This document shows, piece by piece, positions 8,147-18,970 of a stretch of DNA of 64,000 nt; the first letter of the stretch is position 1; the number at the start of each line of letters is the position of its first letter. The DNA comes from Bacillota bacterium (GTDB lineage Bacteria > Bacillota > Bacilli > Alicyclobacillales > SLC66). The notes under the pieces were generated by a model. That model was not told where the DNA came from and did not search any database. It was given only the letters and a program-made list of their open reading frames with translations. A program made the translations under genes and the position numbers. The DNA lies in contig JAPNUP010000138.1 in NCBI GenBank assembly GCA_026627345.1, positions 1 through 64,000 of the forward strand, read 5' to 3'.

Positions 8147-11100
8147 ATGTTAGAGGCGATCATCGGGCGGGCTGGTAGTGGCAAGACCGAGCTTTTGATC
8201 AGTAGGATCACAGCGGCTTGTGAGTTAGATCCACTAGGACCTCCGATTTGGTACGTGGTTCCGGACCACGTGACGTTTGCTATGGAAGAACGTCTGACTC
8301 GCGCTATGCGTGGCCATGCACTTCTAAGAGTGCAAGTGGTGAGTCTGCGCAGACTGGCGCGCAGTGTACTGAATCAGCTCGGCGAAGGTGAGCGTATGCC
8401 GCTCAAAGAGGCAGGGAAGTACGCACTACTAGCCGCGGTCTGCGAACAGACGCCATTTTTGTCTCTGGGACAAGCCGGATGGCCGCCTCATCTGCTTGAA
8501 AGATTGCTCAAATGGATTGAGGAGTGTCAGCGTCATCTCGTGACGCCGGCGCAACTGCGTCTGGCGAACGATGCCCTGTCGGATCATCCGGAACTGCGGA
8601 TGAAGATGGCGGATCTTGCGCAAATACTGGATGCCTATAGCCAGATGGCGGCCGGAGCGTGGATGGATTCTCTCGAACTGTTACCCGTTTTTGCAACTTG
8701 CCTCGATCGATCGTCATTGCTCAAAGGGGCAGCTGTTTACTTCGATGGGTTTGTGAGTTTTTCACCGCAAGAATGGCAAGTCATCGAAGCCCTTGGTTTA
8801 GTGGCACGTGAAGTGGCGGTCACGGTGGCGGCACCTTCCCTATATGCTGACGAAAGCGTGCGTCATAGGGCCAGTGCAAGCCTGCTGTCGCACCCATTTG
8901 CCGAAGCGATCGACATGTTGGCGCGCCTTTCTCAAATCAGTGACTCGCTCGGCATGCCCGAACCGATGATTACCGCTGTGCCGGACGATGAGTGCCCGCG
9001 ATTTGCACAATCGCCAGTACTGGCGCATCTGGAGCGGGCCTTGTATACTTCGGCGTCCGCATGGAATGCGCAGTCACACGAGGAGTCAGATGGACGCGAC
9101 GCACAACTGTATTTGGCCAGCGCTACGACAGCGGAGTCTGAGGTGGCCGGCACTGTTCGCGCACTGATCCGTCATCGCCGCGCGGGTGTCAAATGGCGTG
9201 CGCTGGCCATCATCGTCCCGCACCTCGATGACTACCGGTCACTCCTTGAAGAGGCCTTGTCTGAAGCGGGTATACCCTACTACATGGACGTGCGCATCTC
9301 GATCGAACGACACCCTTTATCGGTGTTTATCTTTAGCGCCTTGGGTCTTGCCGTGGCAAAGTCGGATGAGAAAGCACTTTGGGGATTGCTCAAGTCCGAT
9401 TTGTTTCCGGCGACTCGATTAACGATGGATACTCTGGAAAATGAGTATCTGCAGGGCCGTTGGCGACCTTTTGCAAGACAGGATGGGCAAAGTGCCAAGT
9501 CAGGGCGCGTCGATGGGCTTTTGACGTCCTTGCTGCAACCGTTTTTCGAGATCGTTCGCGAAGGCGCTTCGGTGCGCGAGATGGCTACCGCGCTTTGGTC
9601 TTTGCTCGAGCGCGCCGAGGTGGCTAAACGTTTGGATTACTTTGCTTACAAAGATGAACAAGCCGGCCGATTGCTAGATGCGCGTACCCATGAGCGAGCG
9701 TATACAGCAGTGCTAAGCACACTCGATGAACTCGTCGAAGTATTTGGCGATAAGATCTTGCCGCTCGATGTCTTTGCAAAAGCGCTACGCAGCGCGATCG
9801 GCAGTGTGGCCATCGGTGCGATTCCCGCGACCATCGATCAGGTGCTGATCACGGAGACTGCACGCATCAGAGCGATCGAGGCCGATCATGTATATGCGCT
9901 CGGCTGTGCAGACGGATCGTTTCCGGCGCGCATGAGCGAGGATGATTTACTCGCTGACAGTGAACGCAGTGTCTTGGCGCAAGTTGGGGTCAAGCTCGCT
10001 GAGCCGTCTGCCAAGAGGCAGCTCTATGAACGCTACCGTGTCTACTTGGCACTTACCCGGGCGCGGCAGAGTCTCACGTTGTCATGTCCTGCAGCGGACG
10101 CCACTGGTCGGGGAGTTACACCTTCGATGCTGCTCAGTCATATTCAAAGCTTATTTGCACCGGGCGTCGTGCATGAGATCGCTTATGCAGATGGGCTGAC
10201 GGGGACTGAAGCGGATCAACAGCTGCTCGTGACGCCCGCACGTGCAGCGCACTGGCTCGCACAAGCGGTAGTCCAGTCACAGCGGGACGGGCAATTACCT
10301 TCGCTTTGGCACGATGTCTACGAGGCGTTTGCGCAAGGGCGACTGCCGCGAGCGCATGCTTTATCTGCGCTCGCAGGGATTCGGCATAGCGTCCCCGAAC
10401 CCTACTTGTCACCTAAGATGGCACAGGCATTGTATGGCGACGAATTGCTCGGGAGCGTCTCACGTCTCGAGCGCTATGCCAGCTGCGCTTTTGCACACTT
10501 TGGCCAATATGGATTACGACTGCGCGAACGCGAACGTCTCTATGTCGATGCCGCCCGGCGCGGATCGCTGGCGCATGACGCATTGCGCTATTTTGTCTCT
10601 GCGGTTTCTAGTCAAGAGAGCGTGGACTGGGGCGAGCTCACTGATGAAGCGGTCACAGAGTTTGCCAAAGTCGCTTTTGCGCGTGCTTTGGCAGACCCGC
10701 GTGCAGCGTCTTTTCACATCTCTGCGCGGGCAAGGCAGGAGGCTTCACAGGTATATCAAGCGTTTGAGCGCGCTGTCCTCGCGCTGACAGAACATGCGCG
10801 GCGCAGCGCTTTTCGTCCGGTGCTTACGGAGGTGGGATTCGGTCGTCCGCAGGATGCGCTGGCGCCACTGGTCATTGCGCTCGAGGATGGGCGTTCGGTA
10901 CGCCTGCGTGGGCAAATCGATCGCGTAGATGTCGCGGTCGATGGCACACGGCGTTTTTACCGAATTATCGACTACAAGAGTGCGGACAAGCAGGTGCGCC
11001 TCGATTGGACCTATCAAGGACTGGAGTTGCAACTGGCTCTGTACGCGCGCGTAGTGGAGCAACTCGATCATCCTTTGCTCACAGGCGAACACGAATGGGC

Positions 11101-11590
11101 GGGTTTGTTTTATTTTCCTGTGCGCGACGGAATCGAACGTGTGGCGACGCCTACGCCCGTGCGAGAGGCACCGATTGTCATGCGAAAGCGTCTGCGTATG
11201 CGCGGACTGGTGAGAAAAGAGGCGCGTGTTGTAGAGTTGCTTGATCGACGATCGCCCCAAGGCGAGACAGATTTGTTGGCTAAAATGCTGGTAAAAGGGG
11301 GCGGCTTTGACAAGCGGGCACTAGCCGCCAGTAAGCCACAGTGGGAAGCGCTGAGCGCTTGGGTGCAAGCGTGCGTGCGTGATGATGCTACGCAGATTTT
11401 TGCGGGCGACATCCGGGTGAGCCCGTACCGCAAGGGTAAAACGAAAACGGCCTGCGCCGTGTGCTCGTTTCAGGCGCTTTGTCGATTTGAACCGGCCACT
11501 TCAGTAGGTAGCTACCGTGTACTACCTGCCATCAAAGCGACGCGCGTGTGGGATCTGCTAGGCGTTTCACAGGAGGAGGACGAGCGATGA
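8147..11590 (+). CDS. addB: ATP-dependent helicase/deoxyribonuclease subunit B
   Basis: About 1,147 residues from the ATG at 8147, which has AGGAGG 11 bases upstream. AddB partners AddA in the RecBCD-like enzyme that resects double-strand breaks. The N-terminal GRAGSGKTE is the AddB Walker A. The C-terminal nuclease carries the expected Fe-S cluster cysteines: one in RYASCAFAHFG and three in CAVCSFQALC. The nuclease core IIDYKSADK is present. The stop overlaps the addA start (ATGA), so translation is coupled. Confidence 0.96.
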   Translation: MLEAIIGRAGSGKTELLISRITAACELDPLGPPIWYVVPDHVTFAMEERLTRAMRGHALLRVQVVSLRRLARSVLNQLGEGERMPLKEAGKYALLAAVCEQTPFLSLGQAGWPPHLLERLLKWIEECQRHLVTPAQLRLANDALSDHPELRMKMADLAQILDAYSQMAAGAWMDSLELLPVFATCLDRSSLLKGAAVYFDGFVSFSPQEWQVIEALGLVAREVAVTVAAPSLYADESVRHRASASLLSHPFAEAIDMLARLSQISDSLGMPEPMITAVPDDECPRFAQSPVLAHLERALYTSASAWNAQSHEESDGRDAQLYLASATTAESEVAGTVRALIRHRRAGVKWRALAIIVPHLDDYRSLLEEALSEAGIPYYMDVRISIERHPLSVFIFSALGLAVAKSDEKALWGLLKSDLFPATRLTMDTLENEYLQGRWRPFARQDGQSAKSGRVDGLLTSLLQPFFEIVREGASVREMATALWSLLERAEVAKRLDYFAYKDEQAGRLLDARTHERAYTAVLSTLDELVEVFGDKILPLDVFAKALRSAIGSVAIGAIPATIDQVLITETARIRAIEADHVYALGCADGSFPARMSEDDLLADSERSVLAQVGVKLAEPSAKRQLYERYRVYLALTRARQSLTLSCPAADATGRGVTPSMLLSHIQSLFAPGVVHEIAYADGLTGTEADQQLLVTPARAAHWLAQAVVQSQRDGQLPSLWHDVYEAFAQGRLPRAHALSALAGIRHSVPEPYLSPKMAQALYGDELLGSVSRLERYASCAFAHFGQYGLRLRERERLYVDAARRGSLAHDALRYFVSAVSSQESVDWGELTDEAVTEFAKVAFARALADPRAASFHISARARQEASQVYQAFERAVLALTEHARRSAFRPVLTEVGFGRPQDALAPLVIALEDGRSVRLRGQIDRVDVAVDGTRRFYRIIDYKSADKQVRLDWTYQGLELQLALYARVVEQLDHPLLTGEHEWAGLFYFPVRDGIERVATPTPVREAPIVMRKRLRMRGLVRKEARVVELLDRRSPQGETDLLAKMLVKGGGFDKRALAASKPQWEALSAWVQACVRDDATQIFAGDIRVSPYRKGKTKTACAVCSFQALCRFEPATSVGSYRVLPAIKATRVWDLLGVSQEEDER

Positions 11591-14500
11591 GCACACCACA
11601 GGCAACCACCAGGACGTGGACAGACGCCCAGTTGCGAGCGATCACGGCGCGCGAATCGGCGCTACTGGTGTCCGCTGGTGCAGGATCAGGCAAGACCTCC
11701 GTACTGGTGGAACGGGTCATCCGGCGCATTCTCGATGACGGCGGCGACATCGATCGACTCTTGATCGTGACTTTCACCGAAGCCGCTGCAGCCGAAATGA
11801 AAGAGCGTATCGGTCGTGCTATTCGCAAGGTGGCGGCAACCCACGTAAATCCAGCGCACGCCGCTCGGCAGATGCATTTGCTCGAACGGTCATTGATTAC
11901 GACGCTCCATAGCTTCTGCTTACAAGTGATACGCAGAGCGGGGGTAGACAGTCCGATTGGGCCAGGCTTTCGAATCGCTGACGAGCAAGAAGCGGGAATG
12001 CTTCGGGAATGGGTGCAAGACGAATTGCTAGAAGCGTGCTTTGGCAGTCAAGAGTCAGCTTTTGTCGAGTTGGTCATGCGCTATGGCGGTAACTATGGAG
12101 ATCGTGACATACGCAGATGGATCTTGCGCCTGTACCAGTTCGCACGCAGTCAACCGGAGCCTGAACGATGGCTGCGCGAAAGTATCACTAGCCTTCGAGA
12201 AAGCGTCGCTGGCCCGCTGGCAAACGCTCATTTCGCAGACGCATTTTTCTCGGCGCTGTTGCAGGCTCTGTATGAGGCCGATCGCTGGCTGGTGCGTGCA
12301 ATCACGGTTGCCAGACAACCTGGCGGTCCACATGGCTACGAGGAGGTGCTCACGCACGATCGTGAACGCCTTGTACAAGCGGTTCACGCCTGCGCGAACC
12401 GCGACTTTGAACGTTTTCGACTAGCCTTATTGACGTCTTTTCCCAAACTCAAAGCGGACCGTGAGTCGGATGAACAGTTGCGCCAAAGTGCACAGGATTG
12501 CCGAAATAAGGCTAAAAACGCGGTGTCGAGTCTCGTCAAAGGCATTGCCAGTCGCTCGGAAGAAGTACTGATGGCAGAACTGGCGACAACGACTGCGCAT
12601 CTGACGACGCTGACAGAGTTGACCCTCGCATTTCACAGTCGATATCAGGAGGCGAAACGCGTTCGCGGCGTGGTCGATTTTGCGGATCTCGAGCATTTCG
12701 CCTACCAGGTACTGACTGATTCAGACGGGCAGGCTTCAGCTTACGCCCGTGAATGGGCCGCGCGTTTTGATGAGATTATGGTCGATGAATATCAAGACAC
12801 CAGTCCTATTCAAGATGCGATCATCAGTCGCATCCGGCAAGGTGGAGACTGCGCGCTGTTTCAAGTGGGTGACGTCAAGCAGAGTATTTATCGGTTTCGG
12901 ATGGCAGAACCAGGTCTTTTTCTCCATAAATATCAGACCTACGCCGCTGGCATGGAAGGTCAGCGTGTAGATTTGCAAGAGAATTTTCGCAGTCGCGGTG
13001 AGATCGTAGATGCTGTCAATGTCATTTTTAGTCAGCTTTTCTCGCCGTTATTTGGTGGTCTCTCTTACGACGAAGGCGCTCGGATGCAGCAAGGTGCCCT
13101 TTATCCACTTTTACAGGACGGCCGCATGACGACGGTAGCCGCGCCTGTGGAAATCGTGCTGATTGACCGTAACCCGGCACAGGCGTCTGTAGACGATGAA
13201 TCGGACGAGACCGAAGAGCAGGAAGAAGCTGTGGCTGAGGCGCAAGACGCGATGCAGCAGGAGAACGACGCGCAAGCTTTGGCTGACGTTGAAGCGTTGT
13301 CCGCCACTGAACAAGAGGCGCGCGTGATTGCGCAGCGGCTGCTCGCTATGATGGATGGTCGACACGTCGTCTGGCATCCGGAGGTAGGCGCCTATGAGCC
13401 GCTCGCGTGGCAAGACGTGGCTGTGCTACTGCGTGCGAATGGCGGGCGCGTGGCCACCATGTCACGCGTGTTTCAGCAATTCGGCATTCCTTCTGTCGGC
13501 GGTCTGGACACGGCCGATCAGGACGGCTATGAGATGCGACTCGTGAGCGCCCTCATGGCTGTGATCGATAATCCTCGTCAAGATATCCCACTGGCAAGCG
13601 TGCTGGCTTCGCCAATCGGTGGGTTTACTGTCGAGGAATTGGCGCGTATCCGGCTATCGGTCGACCAAGGTGACTTTTATCGCGCGGTCAAGGCCTGTCG
13701 CCGCTTGGCTCAGGAACGGCAAGCATCGCCACTGGCTGACGACTTCGCAGATGTGCCTGAGCGTCTCGAGGCCTTTTGGCAGCGACTCGAGGATTGGCGA
13801 ACGATCGCACGTAGACAAGGGGCTGGAGAGACGCTGGCTCAAGTGCTTTCACAAAGCGGTCTTCTGACTTATACACGTGCGTTGCCAGGAGGGGCGCAAC
13901 GCGCCGCGCAGCTCAAACGCCTCATTCGCCAGGCCCTTGCGTACGATGCGCTTGAAGCAGGCGGGCTCAGTGGGTTTGCAAGCTATTTACAAAAGCATCA
14001 GGAGCTTGGCCTAGAACAAGGAAGCGGCGGTGCACAGGCGCGCCTGAATGCTGTGCGGATTATGACCATCCATAGTAGCAAAGGACTGGAGTTTCCAGTC
14101 GTTTTCGTGGCTGCGCTTGACAAAGGGATGGAACCGCCGGCTCAAGATGGGGCACTTTCCTTACACCGAACACTCGGATTTGGACCCCAAGTGGTCGATC
14201 CCGTGCAACGCGAACGCTATGAGACCGTGGCTTCGCTAGCGGTGAGACAACAAGAGCGCAAAGAGAGACTCGCTGAAGAAGCGCGTGTCCTGTACGTCGC
14301 GCTGACACGAGCGCGGGAGCGGCTGATCTTGGTCGCGAGCGCTGGCCGCTTGGATACGCGCCTAAACGAGTGGAAGGAGACAGCACAGCTTGTGGGACCT
14401 TGGACAAGCAGGGGAGCCGAGGCGAGAGCGGGCAATGCCCCTTTTCCCCCAGCCGTTTTGCTGGCGGCGCGTTCCTACCTGGACTGGCTCATGCCAGTGT

Positions 14501-15489
14501 ATTATCGCGCAGGAGCAGACGTGAGCCGTGTCTTTTCACTCGCGCCCCGGGAGTCTGCGCCTAGCGTGTCCGCGTCGTCAGAACCGGCATTGCGATCTAT
14601 GGATGTCGGCGCAGTGGCGCGATTGGTTCCTGGCGCGCTACAATGGAACAGCCACGCGGACGAACGGTCCGCAAGAAGTGCGACAGATGTGCAGATATCG
14701 ACACGCGACTGGATAGCGGATGTGTGGTCGCCAAGTGCGAGTGACCTAAAGCCCATTGCAGCTAAATGGAGTGTGACTGAGTTAAAGGATGCGCTGGCGC
14801 AATCACCAGGGGACTGGGAACTTGGCGATAGCGATGAAGCGACCAGTCCTGAAGCCAAGGTTGCAGCGGTCGCTTTCAGGGCCGATCATTTGACAACGCG
14901 CCAGCCGCGGTTTATCTCGTCGTTGGCGTCACCTACCGTGTCCGGGGCAGAGCGGGGAACGACTTTTCACTGGCTGATGGAGCATCTGTTGCTAGTGCCG
15001 GATTTAGCGCAAGACGGCTCTGTAGCCAGACAGGTTGCCAGCCTATGCGAACGCGGGTGGGCCAAGGCTTTGCAGGTGGATGCAGACATCGTCCGCGCGG
15101 TGCAGCGCTTTTTTCAGTCACAGCTCGGTCGGCTGTTGCTAGATCCGCAAGCGCGTGTCTTGCGTGAGGCGCCGTTTACGATGGCGTTGCCAGCCAATCT
15201 CGCTTTAACGGAACTGTTAGGTGAAGACAGCGAATCGGTTACTGGCGATGATGCAGATACCATCTTGGTACAAGGGACGCTCGACTGTCTGGTCATTCTG
15301 CCAGACGCATGCTTGTTGCTTGATTTTAAGACGGATCGCATCGTAGGAGAACAGGGGTTACAAGAGGCGGTGGCACGTTATCGCCCGCAGCTGGCACTAT
15401 ATGAAATGGCCGCGCAACGCGCGCTGAAGCGACCGATCACGCAAAAGGTTTTGTATTTTGTAGATGGTGAGCGTGCGGTCACTTTGTGA
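11587..15489 (+). CDS. addA: ATP-dependent helicase/nuclease subunit A
   Basis: About 1,300 residues; UvrD-type superfamily 1 helicase fused to a RecB-type nuclease. Walker A is SAGAGSGKTS near residue 30 and Walker B is DEYQDTSPIQD. GDVKQSIYRFRMAEP and VRIMTIHSSKGLEFP are helicase motifs IV and V; LYVALTRARERL is motif VI. The C-terminal LLDFKTDRI is the nuclease motif with the catalytic D and K. The acidic stretch around residues 535-580 is a low-complexity linker. The start overlaps addB by 4 bases. Confidence 0.97.
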   Translation: MSTPQATTRTWTDAQLRAITARESALLVSAGAGSGKTSVLVERVIRRILDDGGDIDRLLIVTFTEAAAAEMKERIGRAIRKVAATHVNPAHAARQMHLLERSLITTLHSFCLQVIRRAGVDSPIGPGFRIADEQEAGMLREWVQDELLEACFGSQESAFVELVMRYGGNYGDRDIRRWILRLYQFARSQPEPERWLRESITSLRESVAGPLANAHFADAFFSALLQALYEADRWLVRAITVARQPGGPHGYEEVLTHDRERLVQAVHACANRDFERFRLALLTSFPKLKADRESDEQLRQSAQDCRNKAKNAVSSLVKGIASRSEEVLMAELATTTAHLTTLTELTLAFHSRYQEAKRVRGVVDFADLEHFAYQVLTDSDGQASAYAREWAARFDEIMVDEYQDTSPIQDAIISRIRQGGDCALFQVGDVKQSIYRFRMAEPGLFLHKYQTYAAGMEGQRVDLQENFRSRGEIVDAVNVIFSQLFSPLFGGLSYDEGARMQQGALYPLLQDGRMTTVAAPVEIVLIDRNPAQASVDDESDETEEQEEAVAEAQDAMQQENDAQALADVEALSATEQEARVIAQRLLAMMDGRHVVWHPEVGAYEPLAWQDVAVLLRANGGRVATMSRVFQQFGIPSVGGLDTADQDGYEMRLVSALMAVIDNPRQDIPLASVLASPIGGFTVEELARIRLSVDQGDFYRAVKACRRLAQERQASPLADDFADVPERLEAFWQRLEDWRTIARRQGAGETLAQVLSQSGLLTYTRALPGGAQRAAQLKRLIRQALAYDALEAGGLSGFASYLQKHQELGLEQGSGGAQARLNAVRIMTIHSSKGLEFPVVFVAALDKGMEPPAQDGALSLHRTLGFGPQVVDPVQRERYETVASLAVRQQERKERLAEEARVLYVALTRARERLILVASAGRLDTRLNEWKETAQLVGPWTSRGAEARAGNAPFPPAVLLAARSYLDWLMPVYYRAGADVSRVFSLAPRESAPSVSASSEPALRSMDVGAVARLVPGALQWNSHADERSARSATDVQISTRDWIADVWSPSASDLKPIAAKWSVTELKDALAQSPGDWELGDSDEATSPEAKVAAVAFRADHLTTRQPRFISSLASPTVSGAERGTTFHWLMEHLLLVPDLAQDGSVARQVASLCERGWAKALQVDADIVRAVQRFFQSQLGRLLLDPQARVLREAPFTMALPANLALTELLGEDSESVTGDDADTILVQGTLDCLVILPDACLLLDFKTDRIVGEQGLQEAVARYRPQLALYEMAAQRALKRPITQKVLYFVDGERAVTL

Positions 15490-15512
15490 AATAGAGAGAG
15501 TAGGGATTGTGA

Positions 15513-18500
15513 GTGCGGCAGACACCACTGGCAGAGCGCATGAAAGAGAAGATTCTCATCCTCGATGGAGCGATGGGAACGATGATTCAGCAGTTGGACT
15601 TGACAGCCGCCGATTTTGGCGGCGAACAGTATGAAGGGTGCAATGAGTACCTTTGTCTGACGAGACCGGACGCGATCGTCGCGATTCACAAGCAGTATCT
15701 GGAGGCAGGATCCGATATTATCGAAACGAACACGTTTGGCGCTACCTCCATGGTGCTAGCTGAGTACGGACTTGCGGACAGGGCATACGAGATGAATAAA
15801 GTGGCGGCGCGTCTGGCGCGCGAAGCGGTGGATGCTTTTACTACACCGGGTCATCCGCGCTACGTGGCAGGTGCGATGGGGCCGACGACCAAGACGCTCA
15901 CAGTGACGGGCGGTGTCACGTTTGATCAATTGGTGGAGATGTATAGTGAACAGGCGCGTGCGTTGATAGACGGTGGCGTCGATGCGTTGCTGCTCGAGAC
16001 TGCCCAAGATACGCTGAACGTCAAGGCAGGTGGCGTTGGCATCGCGCGCGCATTTACAGCACTCGGTCGCGAAGTGCCCGTGCTCATTTCCGGCACGATC
16101 GAACCGATGGGCACGACGCTCGCAGGCCAGAATATTGAAGCCTTCTATGTGTCAGTCGAGCATCTAAAACCGTTGTCGATCGGTCTGAACTGCGCGACAG
16201 GGCCGGAGTTTATGCGCGATCATCTGCGCACTTTGGCCGATCTTGCGAGCTGTGGCGTGAGTTGCTACCCGAACGCGGGTCTGCCTGACGAAGACGGTCA
16301 TTACCACGAGTCGCCGGGCAGCCTCGCCACGAAGATGGTGGCGTTCGCCGAGCAAGGGTGGCTCAATATCGCTGGCGGTTGCTGCGGCACCACACCGGCG
16401 CATATCCGCGCGCTGGCAGATGCCTTGCAGCATGTGACACCGCGTACGCCGCAAGGCCATGTGCATTTGCCGGCCGTCTCAGGTATTGAGCCGGTGTTTG
16501 TGGAATCAGACAATCGACCGCTTCTTGTAGGCGAGCGAACCAACGTTCTCGGCTCTCGCAAGTTCAAAAAACTGATTGCCGCCGGTCAGTATGAGGAAGC
16601 GTCTGAAATTGCGCGTGCGCAGGTCAAAGGCGGTGCGCACGTCATCGATGTGTGCTTGCAAGATCCAGATCGCGATGAACCGAAGGACATGGAGCGCTTT
16701 TTGCAGTTTGCGACTCGCAAGGTCAAAGCGCCCTTTATGTTGGACAGCACGGATGCGCGAGTGATGGAACTGGGGTTAAAGCTGTGTCAAGGGAAATGTA
16801 TTTTAAACTCGGTTAACCTCGAAGACGGGCGCAAACGATTAGATGAAGTCGTCCCGCTGGCCCTACGCTATGGCGCGGCCATCGTAGTAGGGGCGATCGA
16901 CGAGCAAGGGATGGCCGTTTCGCGGGAGCGAAAGCTAGCCGTGGCGCAGCGGTCGTACGAGATTCTGGTCAATGAGTACGGCGTTGCGCCGCAAGATATC
17001 ATTTTTGATGCGTTGGTGTTTCCGGCAGGCACAGGCGACGAGAATTACTTGGGTGCAGCGCTTGAGACTGTCGAAGGGATCCGCTTGATCAAAGAACACT
17101 TGCCCGAGTGTCAAACGATTCTTGGCGTCAGCAATGTGTCGTTCGGTCTTCCCGCCGCCGGGCGTGAGGTGCTAAACGCTGTCTTTCTCTATCACTGTAC
17201 GAAGGCGGGCCTCGATTACGCCATTGTCAATACGGAAAAATTGGAGCGCTACGCATCTATACCAGAAAGCGAAAGGCAGCTATCGGAGCGCGTACTGTTT
17301 GAAACGAGTGAAGCGATCGTGGCAGAGTTTACCGCTATGTATCGCGAGCGTAAGGAAGTGGCGCGTGCGCCTGTGGCGGACTTGCCGCTGGCCGAGCGAC
17401 TGGCTCGCTATGTGCTAGAAGGGACAAAAGAGGGTCTGATCCCCGATTTGCAAAAGGCGATGAACGAGATGTCCCCGCTCGAAGTGATTAACGGGCCTTT
17501 GATGGCGGGGATGGAAGAAGTAGGCCGCCTTTTTAACGCCAACGAACTGATTGTCGCGGAGGTTCTGCAAAGCGCAGAAGTGATGAAAGCGTCTGTCGCT
17601 TATCTCGAACCGTTCATGGAGCGCACAGAGAGTGCGGTCAAAGGGAAGATCCTCTTGGCAACCGTGAAAGGCGACGTTCACGACATCGGAAAGAATCTCG
17701 TCGAAATCATATTAGCGAATAACGGCTATCAAATTGTCAACCTTGGCATCAAAGTGCCGCCGGATCAGTTGATCGCGGCTTATCGCAGCGAGAAGCCCGA
17801 TGCGATCGGACTCTCAGGGTTGCTGGTGAAATCAGCGCAGCAGATGGTCGTGACCGCGCAGGACTTGAAGGCGGCAGGGATCGACGTTCCGCTACTCGTT
17901 GGTGGTGCTGCACTGACCAAGAAATTTACGGACACGAGAATCGCACCGGAGTATGACGGTTTGGTGGTCTATGCCAAAGATGCGATGAATGGACTCGATT
18001 TGGCAAATCGGTTAATGTCACCCGAAGCGCGTGCGCAGATGATTCAGGAGTTGCGCACAGCGATACTATCGGATGTTATGCAAACTGCGCCGGGACCTGC
18101 GGGGGATGGCACCGAAGGTGATCAGGTGCCGCGGGCTTCGCGCTCTTCAGTTTCGACAGAGGCTCCTGTCTTTACACCACCAGATCTGCAGCGCCACGTT
18201 CTGCGCGACTATCCGCTGTCGCACCTGCGACCGTATCTGAACTGGCAAATGCTCTTAGGGCGTCACATGGGGCTGCGCGGGGTCGTGGAGCGTAGTATCG
18301 CGCAGGGGGATGCCAAGGCAGTAGAATTACATGCGTTGATGGAAGAACTGCTACGCGAGGCGGTAGATGACCGACTCATCGAGGCGAACGCAGTCTATCG
18401 CTTTTTCCCTGCCCAGTCCGAGGGCGACAAGGTGTATATCTACGATCCGGCAGATCAAAAGACCGTGCTAGAGACCTTCACCTTCGTGCGCCAGGCAGGC

Positions 18501-18965
18501 GATGCCAGACTCTGCCTCGCAGACTTCTTGCGAGCAAAAGACAGCGGTGTGATGGACTACGTGGCCTTCTTTGTTGTCACGACAGGTCATGGCATACGGG
18601 AACGATCGAGCCTTTGGAAAGATCGTGGCGATTACCTTCGTTCACATGCCCTGCAAGCGCTGGCGCTGGAATTGGCTGAGTCTTTCGCAGAGCGCATCCA
18701 TCATATGTTGCGCGATTCTTGGGGCTTTCCGGATCCGTCTGACATGACCATGCGCGAACGATTTATCGCGCGTTACCAAGGGATTCGCGTGTCGTTCGGG
18801 TACCCGGCGTGCCCGCGCTTGGATGATCAGGAACAACTTTTTCGCTTGCTTCATCCGGAAGACATTGGCGTTTCCCTTACAGAAGGGTTTATGATGGACC
18901 CAGAAGCGTCTGTGTCCGCGATGGTTTTTTCGCATCCGGAGGCGCGTTATTTCAATGTGGAGTGA
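15513..18965 (+). CDS. metH: Cobalamin-dependent methionine synthase
   Basis: 1,150 residues with the full four-module architecture. The homocysteine module (ILDGAMGTMIQ...GGCCGTTP, Zn cysteines) is followed by the methyltetrahydrofolate pterin module (VGERTNVLGSRKFKKLI). The B12 module has the cap region and the cobalt-ligand motif DVHDIGKN. The C-terminal AdoMet reactivation module includes the GYPACPRLDDQEQLF segment. It transfers the methyl group of 5-methyl-THF to homocysteine. Start is GTG at 15513. It lies 23 bases after addA and overlaps the next gene, suggesting one transcript. Confidence 0.95.
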   Translation: MRQTPLAERMKEKILILDGAMGTMIQQLDLTAADFGGEQYEGCNEYLCLTRPDAIVAIHKQYLEAGSDIIETNTFGATSMVLAEYGLADRAYEMNKVAARLAREAVDAFTTPGHPRYVAGAMGPTTKTLTVTGGVTFDQLVEMYSEQARALIDGGVDALLLETAQDTLNVKAGGVGIARAFTALGREVPVLISGTIEPMGTTLAGQNIEAFYVSVEHLKPLSIGLNCATGPEFMRDHLRTLADLASCGVSCYPNAGLPDEDGHYHESPGSLATKMVAFAEQGWLNIAGGCCGTTPAHIRALADALQHVTPRTPQGHVHLPAVSGIEPVFVESDNRPLLVGERTNVLGSRKFKKLIAAGQYEEASEIARAQVKGGAHVIDVCLQDPDRDEPKDMERFLQFATRKVKAPFMLDSTDARVMELGLKLCQGKCILNSVNLEDGRKRLDEVVPLALRYGAAIVVGAIDEQGMAVSRERKLAVAQRSYEILVNEYGVAPQDIIFDALVFPAGTGDENYLGAALETVEGIRLIKEHLPECQTILGVSNVSFGLPAAGREVLNAVFLYHCTKAGLDYAIVNTEKLERYASIPESERQLSERVLFETSEAIVAEFTAMYRERKEVARAPVADLPLAERLARYVLEGTKEGLIPDLQKAMNEMSPLEVINGPLMAGMEEVGRLFNANELIVAEVLQSAEVMKASVAYLEPFMERTESAVKGKILLATVKGDVHDIGKNLVEIILANNGYQIVNLGIKVPPDQLIAAYRSEKPDAIGLSGLLVKSAQQMVVTAQDLKAAGIDVPLLVGGAALTKKFTDTRIAPEYDGLVVYAKDAMNGLDLANRLMSPEARAQMIQELRTAILSDVMQTAPGPAGDGTEGDQVPRASRSSVSTEAPVFTPPDLQRHVLRDYPLSHLRPYLNWQMLLGRHMGLRGVVERSIAQGDAKAVELHALMEELLREAVDDRLIEANAVYRFFPAQSEGDKVYIYDPADQKTVLETFTFVRQAGDARLCLADFLRAKDSGVMDYVAFFVVTTGHGIRERSSLWKDRGDYLRSHALQALALELAESFAERIHHMLRDSWGFPDPSDMTMRERFIARYQGIRVSFGYPACPRLDDQEQLFRLLHPEDIGVSLTEGFMMDPEASVSAMVFSHPEARYFNVE

Positions 18966-18970
18966 TGAAG